From Myxococcota bacterium (GTDB lineage Bacteria > Myxococcota_A > UBA796 > CAJQPC01), in contig JAKLKD010000004.1 of the NCBI GenBank assembly GCA_023150845.1, positions 1 through 64,000 on the forward strand: a DNA stretch of 64,000 bases, read 5' to 3'. Position numbers and translations under genes: made by a program. The notes under the pieces were generated by a model. The model was not told the DNA's origin. It did no database searches and worked only from the letters and a program-made list of their open reading frames with translations. Shown piece by piece: positions 33,018 to 41,934 of the stretch (positions are counted from its first letter, which is position 1; every line of letters starts with the position of its first letter).

Positions 33018-33970
33018 GTCAGCGCGCCGCCGCAGCTCGAACCCGCCCCGGCCGTACACCCGAAGCAGTGACGCCCTACGGTGATGGGCGCGCCGTCGAG
33101 CTCGGACACCCGACCGAGCTCCCGCACATGGCGCCGCGGCCCTGGCGAGGGCAGCCCGAGCATCTGATTGAAGTCACAGTCGTACAGCCCGCCGTCCCAT
33201 GAGACGCTCACGAGGTGACGACACATGAGCCCCGGGACCGTCGCGGCGTTGAAGCTCGACTCCAAGAGGGCCTCGTACTGTGTGGTCTTGCCTTGGCGAG
33301 AGAGGTCCGCGGCGAAGCGCGCGATGGGCAGGTTGGTCAAGGTGAGCAGGTTCGTGAACACGAGGCCGTGGTCATCGCGCAAGCGACGGCGGTAATCGGC
33401 CTCCAAGGCGGCCTGGCTCGGGGGCAGGTGGGCGCCGCCGGGGTTGTACACGAGGCTCAGGGTGAGGCCCGCGCCGGGCTGGCCATACCCCAAGGCGTTC
33501 AGCCGCCGCAGCGCCTCGACGCTGGCGTCGTACACCCCGCGGCCGCGCTGGCGCTCGACGTTGTCCCGGAGGTAACAGGGCATCGACGCGACAATCTCGA
33601 CGCCCTCGGCGGCCAAGAACGCGGCGGTGTCCTCCTGGCCGGGCTCCAAGAGCACGGTGAGGTTGCAGCGGTCCATCACCCGGCGCCCCAAGGACCGCCC
33701 GCCGCGCACGAGGTCGCGGAAGCGTGGGTGCAGCTCAGGGGCGCCCCCGGTGATGTCGAGCAGGCCGAGGCTCGGGTTCGCCGCGAGGGCGCGGAGCACG
33801 TCCTCGACGACCTCGTCGGGCATCTGCTCCTTCCGGTGGGGCCCGGCGTCGACGTGGCAGTGGGCGCAGGTCTGGTTGCAGCGTTTGCCCAGGTTGACCT
33901 GGAGCCAGGACGGCGACTCCCGGCGCAGCGGGCCCAGCCCGGCCTGGTGGAGCGCGTCCTCAAAGGTCAT
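33014..33970 (-). CDS. arsS: Arsenosugar-biosynthesis-type radical SAM protein ArsS
   Basis: A 318-residue radical S-adenosylmethionine enzyme. The cluster motif is KRCNQTCAHCHVDAGP near 29-44, with Cys spacing C-x3-C-x2-C. The second diagnostic block HCFGCTAGAGSSCGGAL closes the protein, as in the ArsS/DUF3641 family. ArsS transfers the 5'-deoxyadenosyl group to dimethylarsinite in arsenosugar formation. No arsM methyltransferase or ArsR regulator is in the window, so its substrate here is open. The start overlaps the upstream gene by ATGA; it is the last gene of a five-gene operon with an EVE protein and a DsbA-like lipoprotein. Confidence 0.9.
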   Translation of the reverse strand: MTFEDALHQAGLGPLRRESPSWLQVNLGKRCNQTCAHCHVDAGPHRKEQMPDEVVEDVLRALAANPSLGLLDITGGAPELHPRFRDLVRGGRSLGRRVMDRCNLTVLLEPGQEDTAAFLAAEGVEIVASMPCYLRDNVERQRGRGVYDASVEALRRLNALGYGQPGAGLTLSLVYNPGGAHLPPSQAALEADYRRRLRDDHGLVFTNLLTLTNLPIARFAADLSRQGKTTQYEALLESSFNAATVPGLMCRHLVSVSWDGGLYDCDFNQMLGLPSPGPRRHVRELGRVSELDGAPITVGRHCFGCTAGAGSSCGGALT

Positions 33971-34401
33971 GGGGTGAGCCCCAAGCTCGCCGCGCGGCAG
34001 GTGTTGTACACGCGGACCACCCGACCCGTCGGCACCGTGGTGAGGATCACGCCGACCCCCGCCAAGGTGACGGACCCCGCGGCGACGTAGCCCGCGCCGC
34101 CCGTCGAGAAGAAGATCCCGGCGACGAGGATCGAGCCCGCCCCGCCGAAGGCCATCGCCGCGCCCACCTTCCGCCGGGCGTCTCGGCGGCGCTGAATCGG
34201 CGCGCTCCCCTCACACTCCCGCATCAAGGCGTCCACGAGCTCACGCTTCTGGTGGCGGTCGGCGTCGATGGGCACCCCGTCGAGGACGAGCTCCCCGCGG
34301 AGGGGCTTGTACTCGACACGAAGGGGCAGCTCCGGCGGAGGCTCCTCGGCCCGCGCCGCGCCGCTGAGGGTAAACGACAAGAGCAAGGCGAAGAGGCTCA
34401 T
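33967..34401 (-). CDS. Secreted or membrane hypothetical protein in the arsS operon
   Basis: A 144-residue protein with a signal peptide (LFALLLSFTLSGAARA) followed by a periplasmic region of about 65 residues containing VEYKPLRGELVLDGVPID, which resembles a short PEGA-type strand pair. Two hydrophobic Gly/Ala-rich segments (about 84-103 and 107-126) could be a transmembrane hairpin. One Cys near the middle and one near the end. Unknown function. Overlaps both neighbours by ATGA. Confidence 0.7.
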   Translation of the reverse strand: MSLFALLLSFTLSGAARAEEPPPELPLRVEYKPLRGELVLDGVPIDADRHQKRELVDALMRECEGSAPIQRRRDARRKVGAAMAFGGAGSILVAGIFFSTGGAGYVAAGSVTLAGVGVILTTVPTGRVVRVYNTCRAASLGLTP

Positions 34402-34667
34402 AAACCCTCGACGGAGAGGTGGATGGACCGGACCAAGGTCGCGCGGCCGTCGATGAGCTGGATCGAGACGGCGAGTCCCGCCCCCTCCTGGCGCACGTTC
34501 ACTTGGCTCTTGCCGAAGCCCCGGCGCAGGAGCACCCCCCGAGCCGCCGTCGCGACGACGCCGGGCAGGCCGGGGCGCATGTTCTGGCCGACGGCCACGG
34601 CCTCCACGGCGTCCTGCAGCTCCTCCTCCAAGGAGCGCGGGGCCGCAGGGGGAGGCTTCGGCCTCAA
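34398..34667 (-). CDS. Small hypothetical protein in the arsS operon
   Basis: An 89-residue protein, Pro-rich at the start, then a helix (SLEEELQDAVEAVAVGQ) and two to three strands (KSQVNVRQEGAGLAVSIQLI). No family recognised. Reality is supported by ATGA overlaps with both the EVE gene and the next gene and by uniform codon bias. Confidence 0.6.
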   Translation of the reverse strand: MRPKPPPAAPRSLEEELQDAVEAVAVGQNMRPGLPGVVATAARGVLLRRGFGKSQVNVRQEGAGLAVSIQLIDGRATLVRSIHLSVEGL

Positions 34668-35098
34668 GGGCGGGCCGCGGGCAGGCTCAGCCCACCCAAG
34701 GCCAAGAGCGTCTCACGCTCGGCGTCGGTCACCGGGCTCACCGAGAGCCGCCCCTGGCGCACGAAGGCCATGCCCATGAGCGTGGGGTGGGCCTTAATCT
34801 CTTTGAGGGTGACCGGCCGGGGCAAGGCGGCGACGGGGGCGAGGTCGACGCCGACCCAGCGGTCGTCGCCCTCGTCCGCGCTGGGGTCGCGCCGCGCGGC
34901 GCCGACCACCCGGGCGAGGCCCACCACGGCGAGGCCCTCGTTCGAGTGGTAGAGGAAGAACTCGTCGCCGACGGCCATGGCCTGGAGGTTGTTGCGGGCC
35001 TGGGCGTTGCGCACCCCGTCCCAGAACGTGCTCCCTTGGCGCACGAGGTCGTCCCACGAGAACTTGAACGGCTCGGTCTTGCCTAACCAGGCGGCCAT
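34664..35098 (-). CDS. EVE domain protein
   Basis: A 144-residue single-domain protein of the PUA-like EVE family. Characteristic blocks: WLGKTEPFKFSWDDLVRQG (4-22), STFWDGVRNAQARNNLQAM (23-41), VGDEFFLYHSNEGLAVVGLA (43-62) and the closing GRLSVSPVTDAE. EVE domains bind modified bases in RNA or DNA (human THYN1 relatives) and are often found near restriction and defence genes; here the context is an operon with an ArsS-type enzyme and a DsbA-like lipoprotein. GGGGAG lies about nine bases before the ATG. Confidence 0.92.
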   Translation of the reverse strand: MAAWLGKTEPFKFSWDDLVRQGSTFWDGVRNAQARNNLQAMAVGDEFFLYHSNEGLAVVGLARVVGAARRDPSADEGDDRWVGVDLAPVAALPRPVTLKEIKAHPTLMGMAFVRQGRLSVSPVTDAERETLLALGGLSLPAARP

Positions 35099-35117
35099 CT
35101 GTGGTGCTCCCCGGCGG

Positions 35118-36194
35118 TCAGCCGCCGAGCTCCTTGTCGATCACAGCCTTAAAGACCTCTTTAGGCACGGCGCCGTTCAAGAACACGCCGTTGATGAAGA
35201 AGGCCGGGGTGCCGCTGATGCCCGCGGCCTGACCCGCCTCGAAGTCGGCGGTGATCTCGGCGACCTGGGACGTGGGCTCCGCCACGCAGGCTTTGTACGC
35301 CTCGACGTCCAAGCCCAGCTTGCCCGCGGTGGCCTCCATGCCCGAGGCGGAGAAGTCGCCGGTGCGCATGAGCACGTCGTGCATCTCCCAGTACTTGCCC
35401 TGGCTGCCCGCGCAGTTCGCGGCGATGGACGGCCCCATGCCCGCGGGGTTCGGGCCGCCGAGGGGGTAGTCGCGGTAGACGACCTTCACCTTGCCCTTGT
35501 ACTCGTCGAGCAGCTCGACGAGGGTGGGGTAGACCTTACGGCAGTACCCGCACTGGTAGTCGGCGAACTCGACGATGGTGACCGTCGCGGCGGCGTCGCC
35601 GAGGGCCGGGTCGTCGTCGGGGGAGACCTCAATCTTGGGCAGGTTGGGGTACGGGAGCTGAATCTTGAGGCCGTGCTTGGCCTTGAGCTCCTCGAGGTAG
35701 GCGCCCATGCGCTCGTTCTCGGCGTTGCGGGTCCAGGCCTGGGTGACCTGCTCCAGGATGGCCTCCAGGGGCGCGTCGGTGCGCATCTGGCGGCGGACGT
35801 AGGGGTAGACCTCCTCAAGCTGGGCCTGGGTGGGCTTGGCGATCTTGTCCTGGACCTCGGCCTTGAGCAGCGCCTCGGTGCTGAGCCCGCGGGCCTTGGC
35901 CTCGGCGTCGATGAGCGCGCGCAGGGCGAGCTCCTCGGCGGTCTGGCGCTCGGCGTTGTAGCGGTTCTGGAGGTACTCGACCTCCATCATCACGAGCTGC
36001 TTGCCGAGGCGGGTCTGCACCTCGGAGTAGTTGAGCTGGCCGCCGCTCCACACGGCGACGACGCCCGAAGGATCCTGGGTTGACGCGGGCGCAGAGGCCG
36101 CAGGGGGGCCCGCCGGGGCGGGGCCAGCGGTGGTGCCGGAGGGCGCGGCGTCTTGCGCGCCGCCGCAGGCCAGGATCACGAGGAGCGAGAGCAT
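35118..36194 (-). CDS. DsbA-like thioredoxin-fold lipoprotein
   Basis: A 358-residue protein from ATG 36194. Lipobox LVILAC gives a lipidated N-terminus, then a Pro/Ala/Ser linker. A helical segment (about 50-185) precedes the C-terminal thioredoxin-like domain with the redox motif YQCGYCRK and the cis-Pro phrase GISGTPAFFING, as in DsbA/DsbG-like oxidoreductases of the Thioredoxin_4 group. It would form or isomerise disulfides in the periplasm; the helical N-terminal part may give dimerisation, as in other large Dsb proteins. First gene of the operon ending in arsS; divergent from the large kinase. Confidence 0.9.
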   Translation of the reverse strand: MLSLLVILACGGAQDAAPSGTTAGPAPAGPPAASAPASTQDPSGVVAVWSGGQLNYSEVQTRLGKQLVMMEVEYLQNRYNAERQTAEELALRALIDAEAKARGLSTEALLKAEVQDKIAKPTQAQLEEVYPYVRRQMRTDAPLEAILEQVTQAWTRNAENERMGAYLEELKAKHGLKIQLPYPNLPKIEVSPDDDPALGDAAATVTIVEFADYQCGYCRKVYPTLVELLDEYKGKVKVVYRDYPLGGPNPAGMGPSIAANCAGSQGKYWEMHDVLMRTGDFSASGMEATAGKLGLDVEAYKACVAEPTSQVAEITADFEAGQAAGISGTPAFFINGVFLNGAVPKEVFKAVIDKELGG

Positions 36195-36291
36195 GACGTT
36201 CACCAGTTTCGTAGAGGTGGCTGAGCCCACCCCTAACACAGCCCGGGGCGAGACGGGGTATGTTCATCGGCTTCGGAGTGGAGCGGCCTCG

Positions 36292-39200
36292 GTGAAGGAT
36301 GTCTCGATCCCGATCCCGACTCAGATCGGACCTTACCGCGTCGTGCGTCCCCTGGCCCAAGGGGGGATGGCCGCCGTGTTTGAGGTGGAGGACCCCCACA
36401 CCCGCGAGCGCCAGGCGCTCAAGCTGCTCACCCACCGCGGCGTCGCCTCCCCACGCCTGAGCCGGGAGTACCGGGCCCTCACCCGCCTCGACCACCCGAA
36501 CATCGTGCGGGTCTACCGCTACGGCGCCCACGAGGGCACGCCCTACCTCACGATGGAGCTCCTCGACGGCGTGCCGGTGCAGGTCTGGGCGAAGGCCCTC
36601 GGCAAGCCCGGCGAGCCCCAGCGCACGAAGGAGGTGCTGCGGGTGGTCGCGTCGGTGGCCGACGCCTTGGACTACCTGCACGGCCGCGGCATCGTCCACC
36701 GCGACCTCAAGTCGGCGAACATCCTCGTGCTCCGGGACGGCCACGCGAAGCTGCTCGACTTCGGCACGGCCCGGCTCTTGGCCGACGAGTCCATCACCCG
36801 GGCCGGGGAGTTTGTCGGCACCTTCGCCTACGCCTCGCCGGAGCAGATCACCGGGGGCGTGGTGGACGCCCGCTCGGACCTCTACTCCTTGGGCGCGCTG
36901 TTTTACCGGCTGTGCACGGGCAAGCGGGTGTTTGAGGCCGACACCCCCCACGAGCTCGCCCGGATGCACGTCGAGCGCCGCCCGGTCCCGCCCCGGGCTC
37001 TGGTGCCGAGCCTCCCCGAGGAGGTCGAGCGCCTCATCCTGGAGCTGCTCCAGAAGGACCCCGGCCAGCGCCCCCAGCGCGCCCGTGACCTCGCCGACCG
37101 CATCCGGGGCCGCGAGCCGAGCCCCAGCCAGGCCCTCGTCGTCTCCAAGCCGACCCGCCTCGTCGGGCGCCAGGCCGAGCTGGAGTCGATCCGGGCGACC
37201 TTACTCAAGGCCCGGCCCGGGCGGATGGTGCTCATCGTCGGGGCGCCGGGCTCCGGGCGGGGTCGGCTGCTCAAGGCGGCCTGCGCCGAGGCCCGGGGGC
37301 TCGGCTGGCGGGTGTTCATGTCGTCGTTCGGTGGGGCGCCGGGCCTCGCCGCCCTCATGGAGCTCGCGGACGCGGCCTGGTCGTCTCTGCCCCGGGCCCA
37401 GGCCATCGACCTCGCCCAGGCGATGCTCACCCTGCGCCGCTGGGACCGCAGCGCCGCCGAGGCCGAGCCCGGCCCCGAGGGCCTCGCCGAGACGATCGAC
37501 GCCCTCACCCGGGTCATCCAGGCCCGGGCGAGCCTCGACGAGCACCCCCTGGCCCTGGGCCTCTCCGCGCTCCAGCGCTGCTCCCCCTTCGCCCTGGACG
37601 TCATCGCGGGCCTGCGCCAGCAGCTCCGGGAGCAGAAGGTCGCCGTGGTGCTGCTCGCGGCGAGCTCGGATGAGTCCGACGCCCCCGGCGCCGCCTTACG
37701 CCAGCGCCTCCCCGACGCCTGGCGGGTGAACCTCCAGCCCTTGACCGTCGAGGAGGTCGGCGAGCTCATCCAGGGGATGCTCGGCGGGCGTGTGCCCTCC
37801 ACGGAGCTCTCCCGGAACATCCACCAGGTCACCGGGGGCCTGCCCGGCTACGTCGAGGAGATCCTCCGGGCGATGGTGCAGTCCGGCGCCCTCGAGGCCC
37901 GCCGCGCCGGGGCGAGCATCACCTGGGTGGACCGCAGCGAGGGCCGCATCGCGATCCCCGGCTCGGCCCGTGAGGCGATCACGCTGCGCTTGGACGCCTT
38001 GCCCCGGCCCGGGCGCCGTCTGGTCGAGGCCCTGGCCGTCGCCGGGGGTGAGGCGCCCTCGTCGATGCTCGCCTTCGCCCTGGATCTGGAGCAAGACGCC
38101 GCCGTCGAGGGCCTGGAGGAGCTCGCCGGGCGCCGCATCGTCGAGTGCCGGGAGGAGGCCGGGGTCGAGCGCTGGACCTTCCGCCTGGGCATGACCCGTG
38201 AGCTGGTCATGGAGCGGCTGCGGGCGAGCCGCCGCTACGTCCTGCGCAAACGCCTCGCCCAGGCCGTCGTCGAGGAGCCGCCGGGTCCCCGCCGGGCGGA
38301 GCTCCTCGCCGCCGCCCAGCAGGTGGACGAGGCCCTGAACGACATCGTCTCGTGGGCCGAGCCGATGATCGAGTCCGGCCGCGCCGGGGAGGTCTTGCCG
38401 AGCCTGGAGCAGGTCAGCGCCGCCTGCCAGCGCACGAGCCCCCAGGACCGCGCGGCCTGGGCCCGGCTGCACCTGCTCTTGGGCCGGGCGCTCTCCGAGG
38501 CCCGCCCTGGCGACGGCTCGGCGGAGGCGGCGTTCCGTGAGGTCCACGCCCTCACCGACAACCCGCGGCTGCGCGCCGAGGCCGACCTCTACAACGCCCG
38601 GCTCTGCGTGCAGCGCGGCGAGCTCGACCGGGCCCAGGCGCTCCTGAGCCGGGCCTATGAGCTGAACAGCCGCAGCAGCTCCCCGCGGCTGGAGGCCCGG
38701 GTGTGCCGGGACATCGGCTCGGTGCAGTGGCTCATCGCCCGCTTTGAGGACGCCGGGCGCTGGTTCGACGCCGCCCTCGACGCCGCCCGGCGCGACGGCC
38801 ACCCCCGGGAGATCGCCCGGTCCTTGGTGTCTTTCGGCGTGTTCTGTGAGGTGCGCGGGCGGCTCACCGAGGGTGAGCGGGTGCTGCGGGAGGCCGTGGG
38901 GCTCTACGACTCCGTCGGTGATCGGTACGGCCAGTGGTACGCCCAGGCGAACCTCGCCGAGGTGCTGCGCCAGCGCGGCGCGTTCTCCGAGGCCGTCGCC
39001 GCCCTGGAGCCCCAGCTCCGCGCCGCCCGGGACGGCGGCCCCCGCGGGCGCTGGGCGATGATGAACCTCAACCTCGCCGAGCTGGAGATCGAGCTCTACC
39101 ACCTCGGCCGCGCCCGGGAGCGCCTCGCGACGCTCACCGCCGAGCTCGATCCCCGGGAGCACCTCCACCTCTGCGTCGGCGTCGCCTTGGCCCAGGCCCG

Positions 39201-39708
39201 GGTCGCCTTGCTCTCCCAAGAGCAGCGGAAGGCCGTCGAGATCCTGGAGCCCGCCCTGCGCTCCGCCGAGGCCGCCGGGCTCAAGGTGATCGCGCCCCGG
39301 CTGCGGGCCACACTCGGCGAGGCGCTCGTGGCCTGCGGCGCCGTCGCCGAGGGGGAGGCCCAGCTCCGCCGCGCCTTGGGGGAGGTCGAGGGCCTCGGCA
39401 ACATGCCCACCGTGGGCGAGATCTGCGCCGCCCAGGCCCGCACCTCAGGAGGCCGCGAGGACCCCGACCGCCTCTTCGCCCCCGTGCTCAAGTGGATGAG
39501 CGAGGAGCCCGCGATGCTGCTGCGCCTGGAGCACATGCTCTGCTCAGCGCGCTGGGCCGAGGCCCGGGGCTGGCCCGACCGGGCGCGGGCGTTCTACGAG
39601 GCGGCCCAGGCGCTCCTCAAGCGCATCCGGGAGGACCTCGGCCCCGCCGACCAAGAGGCGTTGTCTGTACACCCTTGGACCCTCGAGATCCGCCGCGGCC
39701 TCGGCTGA
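36292..39708 (+). CDS. Large Ser/Thr protein kinase with AAA-like and TPR-like regions
   Basis: A 1138-residue protein from GTG 36292 (GGAG eight bases upstream; the frame is open further upstream but overlaps the divergent gene). Kinase domain about 12-285 with Lys44, HRDLKSAN at 136-143 and DFG at 156-158 intact. A P-loop-like domain follows, but its motif near 317-324 reads GAPGSGRG: the Lys and Ser/Thr of a canonical Walker A are Arg and Gly, so ATP hydrolysis there is doubtful. The last 450 residues are Ala/Leu/Arg-rich helical repeats of TPR type, as in MalT/STAND regulators. No transmembrane segment. Similar kinase-AAA-TPR proteins are frequent in myxobacteria. Confidence 0.9.
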   Translation: MKDVSIPIPTQIGPYRVVRPLAQGGMAAVFEVEDPHTRERQALKLLTHRGVASPRLSREYRALTRLDHPNIVRVYRYGAHEGTPYLTMELLDGVPVQVWAKALGKPGEPQRTKEVLRVVASVADALDYLHGRGIVHRDLKSANILVLRDGHAKLLDFGTARLLADESITRAGEFVGTFAYASPEQITGGVVDARSDLYSLGALFYRLCTGKRVFEADTPHELARMHVERRPVPPRALVPSLPEEVERLILELLQKDPGQRPQRARDLADRIRGREPSPSQALVVSKPTRLVGRQAELESIRATLLKARPGRMVLIVGAPGSGRGRLLKAACAEARGLGWRVFMSSFGGAPGLAALMELADAAWSSLPRAQAIDLAQAMLTLRRWDRSAAEAEPGPEGLAETIDALTRVIQARASLDEHPLALGLSALQRCSPFALDVIAGLRQQLREQKVAVVLLAASSDESDAPGAALRQRLPDAWRVNLQPLTVEEVGELIQGMLGGRVPSTELSRNIHQVTGGLPGYVEEILRAMVQSGALEARRAGASITWVDRSEGRIAIPGSAREAITLRLDALPRPGRRLVEALAVAGGEAPSSMLAFALDLEQDAAVEGLEELAGRRIVECREEAGVERWTFRLGMTRELVMERLRASRRYVLRKRLAQAVVEEPPGPRRAELLAAAQQVDEALNDIVSWAEPMIESGRAGEVLPSLEQVSAACQRTSPQDRAAWARLHLLLGRALSEARPGDGSAEAAFREVHALTDNPRLRAEADLYNARLCVQRGELDRAQALLSRAYELNSRSSSPRLEARVCRDIGSVQWLIARFEDAGRWFDAALDAARRDGHPREIARSLVSFGVFCEVRGRLTEGERVLREAVGLYDSVGDRYGQWYAQANLAEVLRQRGAFSEAVAALEPQLRAARDGGPRGRWAMMNLNLAELEIELYHLGRARERLATLTAELDPREHLHLCVGVALAQARVALLSQEQRKAVEILEPALRSAEAAGLKVIAPRLRATLGEALVACGAVAEGEAQLRRALGEVEGLGNMPTVGEICAAQARTSGGREDPDRLFAPVLKWMSEEPAMLLRLEHMLCSARWAEARGWPDRARAFYEAAQALLKRIREDLGPADQEALSVHPWTLEIRRGLG

Positions 39709-40111
39709 GCCCCGGCGCCGGATCCCCCTGATCGACCGGATGCACGCCCTCTCTGCTCATGTAAGCTTGATGTAAGAGCTTGGGAGGCGCGCCGCGTCAG
39801 GGGTCATTCACCCGGACGCCCCCGGAGAAGTTCCGGTAAGTCGCAAGCAAGACTTGAACTTTACGAGGCTTTTTTACGCGAGTCTCGGGAGAGGGGGTCA
39901 ACTTGGGCGTCTATCACACGCTATCACGTTCAGGACGCGGTTTCTGGCGCATCGTCGCTGAAATTTTAGGCCCGCGCGCTGAAATTATGAATGCTGTTTG
40001 AACATCGTTTGTGTATCTTCTGCACATCGATAAACCCCTTCCCAAAAGGGCTTTGGAGATTTATCGATTTCTGTACTATAGTGATTCTGCACCCCGGACA
40101 GGACGGCTCCG
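39709..40111 (+). promoter_or_regulatory. Intergenic regulatory region upstream of the MglA-like gene
   Basis: This 403-base gap has no plausible gene and is AT-richer than its surroundings. It holds two CTATCAC copies ten bases apart (39911, 39921); two CGCTGAAATT copies 21 bases apart (39956, 39977); a perfect 9-bp inverted repeat ATCGATAAA/TTTATCGAT (40026-40034, 40060-40068) with a CCCTT/AAGGG stem nested inside; and a promoter, TTGGAG-18-TATAGT (40053-40082). The second arm of the inverted repeat lies in the promoter spacer, as expected for an operator. Repeats one or two helical turns apart suggest activator sites. Confidence 0.6.
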
Positions 40112-40726
40112 ATGCCCACGTTTCACCCCACCAAGCAGCTCATTCGAGTCAAGGTCGTCTACTATGGCGCTGGCCAGTGCGGCAAGACGACGAACCTCAA
40201 GATGCTGCACCAGGTGTTCCCCGCGGGCTCCCGCGGGGCGATGGTGACCTTGGACACGGAGTCGGAGCGCACCCTGTTCTTCGACTACTTCCCGGCGCAC
40301 CTGGGCAACCTGCGCGGGTACAAGGTGCAGGTCGACTTCTTCTCTGTCCCTGGACAGTCCTTCTACAACTCCACCCGCCGGGAGCTGCTGCGGAACGTGG
40401 ACGGCCTCGTCTTCGTCGCCGACTCCAGCGAGCGCCGGGAGAACGCGAACCTGCTCGCCCTGGAGAACCTCGAGCAGAACCTCGCCATGTACGGCCGCTC
40501 CCTCAAGGACACCCCCCACGTCCTCCAGTGGAACAAGCGCGACGTGCAAGACGCGGTGCCCGTCAACGTCATGGAGACCCTGTACAACCGCTACGGCGCC
40601 TCGTCGGAGTCGGCGATCGCGTCGGAGATGGTGGGTGTGTGGGAGACCCAGACCGCGGTGCTGCGCACGGTGCTCGAGCGCCTCAGCCAGCAGTACGGCC
40701 AGCAGCCCGCGGCGATGGCGGGCTGA
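40112..40726 (+). CDS. MglA-like Ras-superfamily GTPase
   Basis: A 204-residue small GTPase. P-loop GAGQCGKTT at 19-27, switch I area with TLDTESERTLFFDYFP, switch II SVPGQSFY at 78-85 (MglA has TVPGQVFY) and the base-specificity motif NKRD at 141-144. It clearly resembles MglA, which sets the leading pole in gliding and twitching motility; the C-terminal extension of about 20 residues is not in classic MglA. No mglB (Roadblock/LC7 GAP) gene is adjacent, unlike the Myxococcus mglBA operon, so it may be one of the additional MglA paralogues. It has an elaborate upstream regulatory region. Confidence 0.9.
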   Translation: MPTFHPTKQLIRVKVVYYGAGQCGKTTNLKMLHQVFPAGSRGAMVTLDTESERTLFFDYFPAHLGNLRGYKVQVDFFSVPGQSFYNSTRRELLRNVDGLVFVADSSERRENANLLALENLEQNLAMYGRSLKDTPHVLQWNKRDVQDAVPVNVMETLYNRYGASSESAIASEMVGVWETQTAVLRTVLERLSQQYGQQPAAMAG

Positions 40727-40757
40727 GGGACGTCGGGCGCGGCGCCGGGCGCGGCGC

Positions 40758-41861
40758 CTACATCTCCAAACGAGAGTCCTCCATCACCGAGAAGGTCGGC
40801 GGGACTCTCCAACGTTCGCCGTCGAGGGTGAGGGTGCCCTCGACCTCGCCGTAGTACTGGTTGAAGTCGGCGTCGATGAGCCAGGCCGTCTTCGTCTCCC
40901 GGCGGTGAAAGCGGGGGGTGAAGGTCAGCTCGACGCCGTCGCCATGGCCGCTGGGGTTGATGATCCGCCAGGGGCCGCTCTCTCGGGTCTCCTCGTTGAG
41001 CACGCCGGGCTCAAAGTTGAGGTTGGGCAGCTTCCGCAGCGCGCCGTCGAACCACACGGCGTACTTCATCGAGCGCACGGCGGGGCGGGCGCGGTCGGGG
41101 TGGTCGCGGTGGAGCTGCAGGCCCAAGGTCACCTTGCGGCCGCTGGCCTCGTGGACGGCCTCCCCGGCGGACGCGAGCCAGTACCAGCCCTGGAGCCCAC
41201 GCTGGTGGCCGACGGTGCGGTCCGTGGTGCCCAGGCTGCCGGGCGGCAACGAGATGACCTCGTTGCCGACGGTGAGCGCGCCGAACTTGAGCCGGGCGAC
41301 GCCGTACCACTGCAGGCTGCCCCGACCCCGGTGAAACCGTGTGCACTGCACGAGCTGGGGCCCGACGGTTCGCTCCATGACCCCGGTGAGGTGCAGCCGC
41401 TCGGTGTGCATCGAGAAGCGCAGCTCCCCCCGGGCCTCGTCCTCCTCGATGAACGAGCGGGTGCTCGGGTCGACGAAGGTGCGCTGGTCCTCGCTGATCG
41501 TCACCTGGTTCTGCCGCAGGAGCCGGGTGAGCGAGGCCATCTCAAACCGGCCCGTGGCCTTCTCGACCACCTGGAGCGCGACGTTCCCCGCCCGGCCAAA
41601 GTCGGCGATGTTCCAGACGAGGTAGTGGTCGGGGGTGTCCAGGGTGACATGAAAGAAGCGGTTGAGCGCCATGGTGAAGGCGCTGGAGTCGGCGAAGTTG
41701 TAGACCCCGTCAAACCGCTCGAACCACCCGGCGTTGTAGGTGCCCTCCGGGGAGATGAGCGCGGCGGGGCTCGGCACCTGCCGGGTGTAGTCGATGTGGA
41801 GGTCGAGCTCCGCGGGCGTGCGCCCGACGGCGGCGTCTAGGCGGTCGATGATGCGAGGCAT
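40758..41861 (-). CDS. DUF2804-like protein
   Basis: A 367-residue soluble, mostly beta protein. GVYNFADSSAFTMALNRFFH (near 52-71), DHYLVWNIADFGRAGNVALQ (about 78-97) and the C-terminal FNQYYGEVEGTLTLDGERWRV are in the style of the DUF2804 family, whose function is unknown. A lipocalin/CrtC-like double-barrel fold would fit the repeated beta segments, but this is inference. No signal peptide. GGAG precedes the ATG. It converges on the MglA-like gene. Confidence 0.6.
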   Translation of the reverse strand: MPRIIDRLDAAVGRTPAELDLHIDYTRQVPSPAALISPEGTYNAGWFERFDGVYNFADSSAFTMALNRFFHVTLDTPDHYLVWNIADFGRAGNVALQVVEKATGRFEMASLTRLLRQNQVTISEDQRTFVDPSTRSFIEEDEARGELRFSMHTERLHLTGVMERTVGPQLVQCTRFHRGRGSLQWYGVARLKFGALTVGNEVISLPPGSLGTTDRTVGHQRGLQGWYWLASAGEAVHEASGRKVTLGLQLHRDHPDRARPAVRSMKYAVWFDGALRKLPNLNFEPGVLNEETRESGPWRIINPSGHGDGVELTFTPRFHRRETKTAWLIDADFNQYYGEVEGTLTLDGERWRVPPTFSVMEDSRLEM

Positions 41862-41934
41862 GGCGGCGCTCCGTAGGTGAAGGAGAGTGTACGCACGCCA
41901 TGGGCCCTGTGTTGCGGCTCAGGCGTGACGGCGC

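Noticed and set aside
40026..40068. The inverted repeat and direct repeats before mglA considered as a CRISPR remnant or attachment site.
   Set aside because: Repeats are 7-10 bases, of three unrelated types and without regular spacers, cas genes or integrase nearby.
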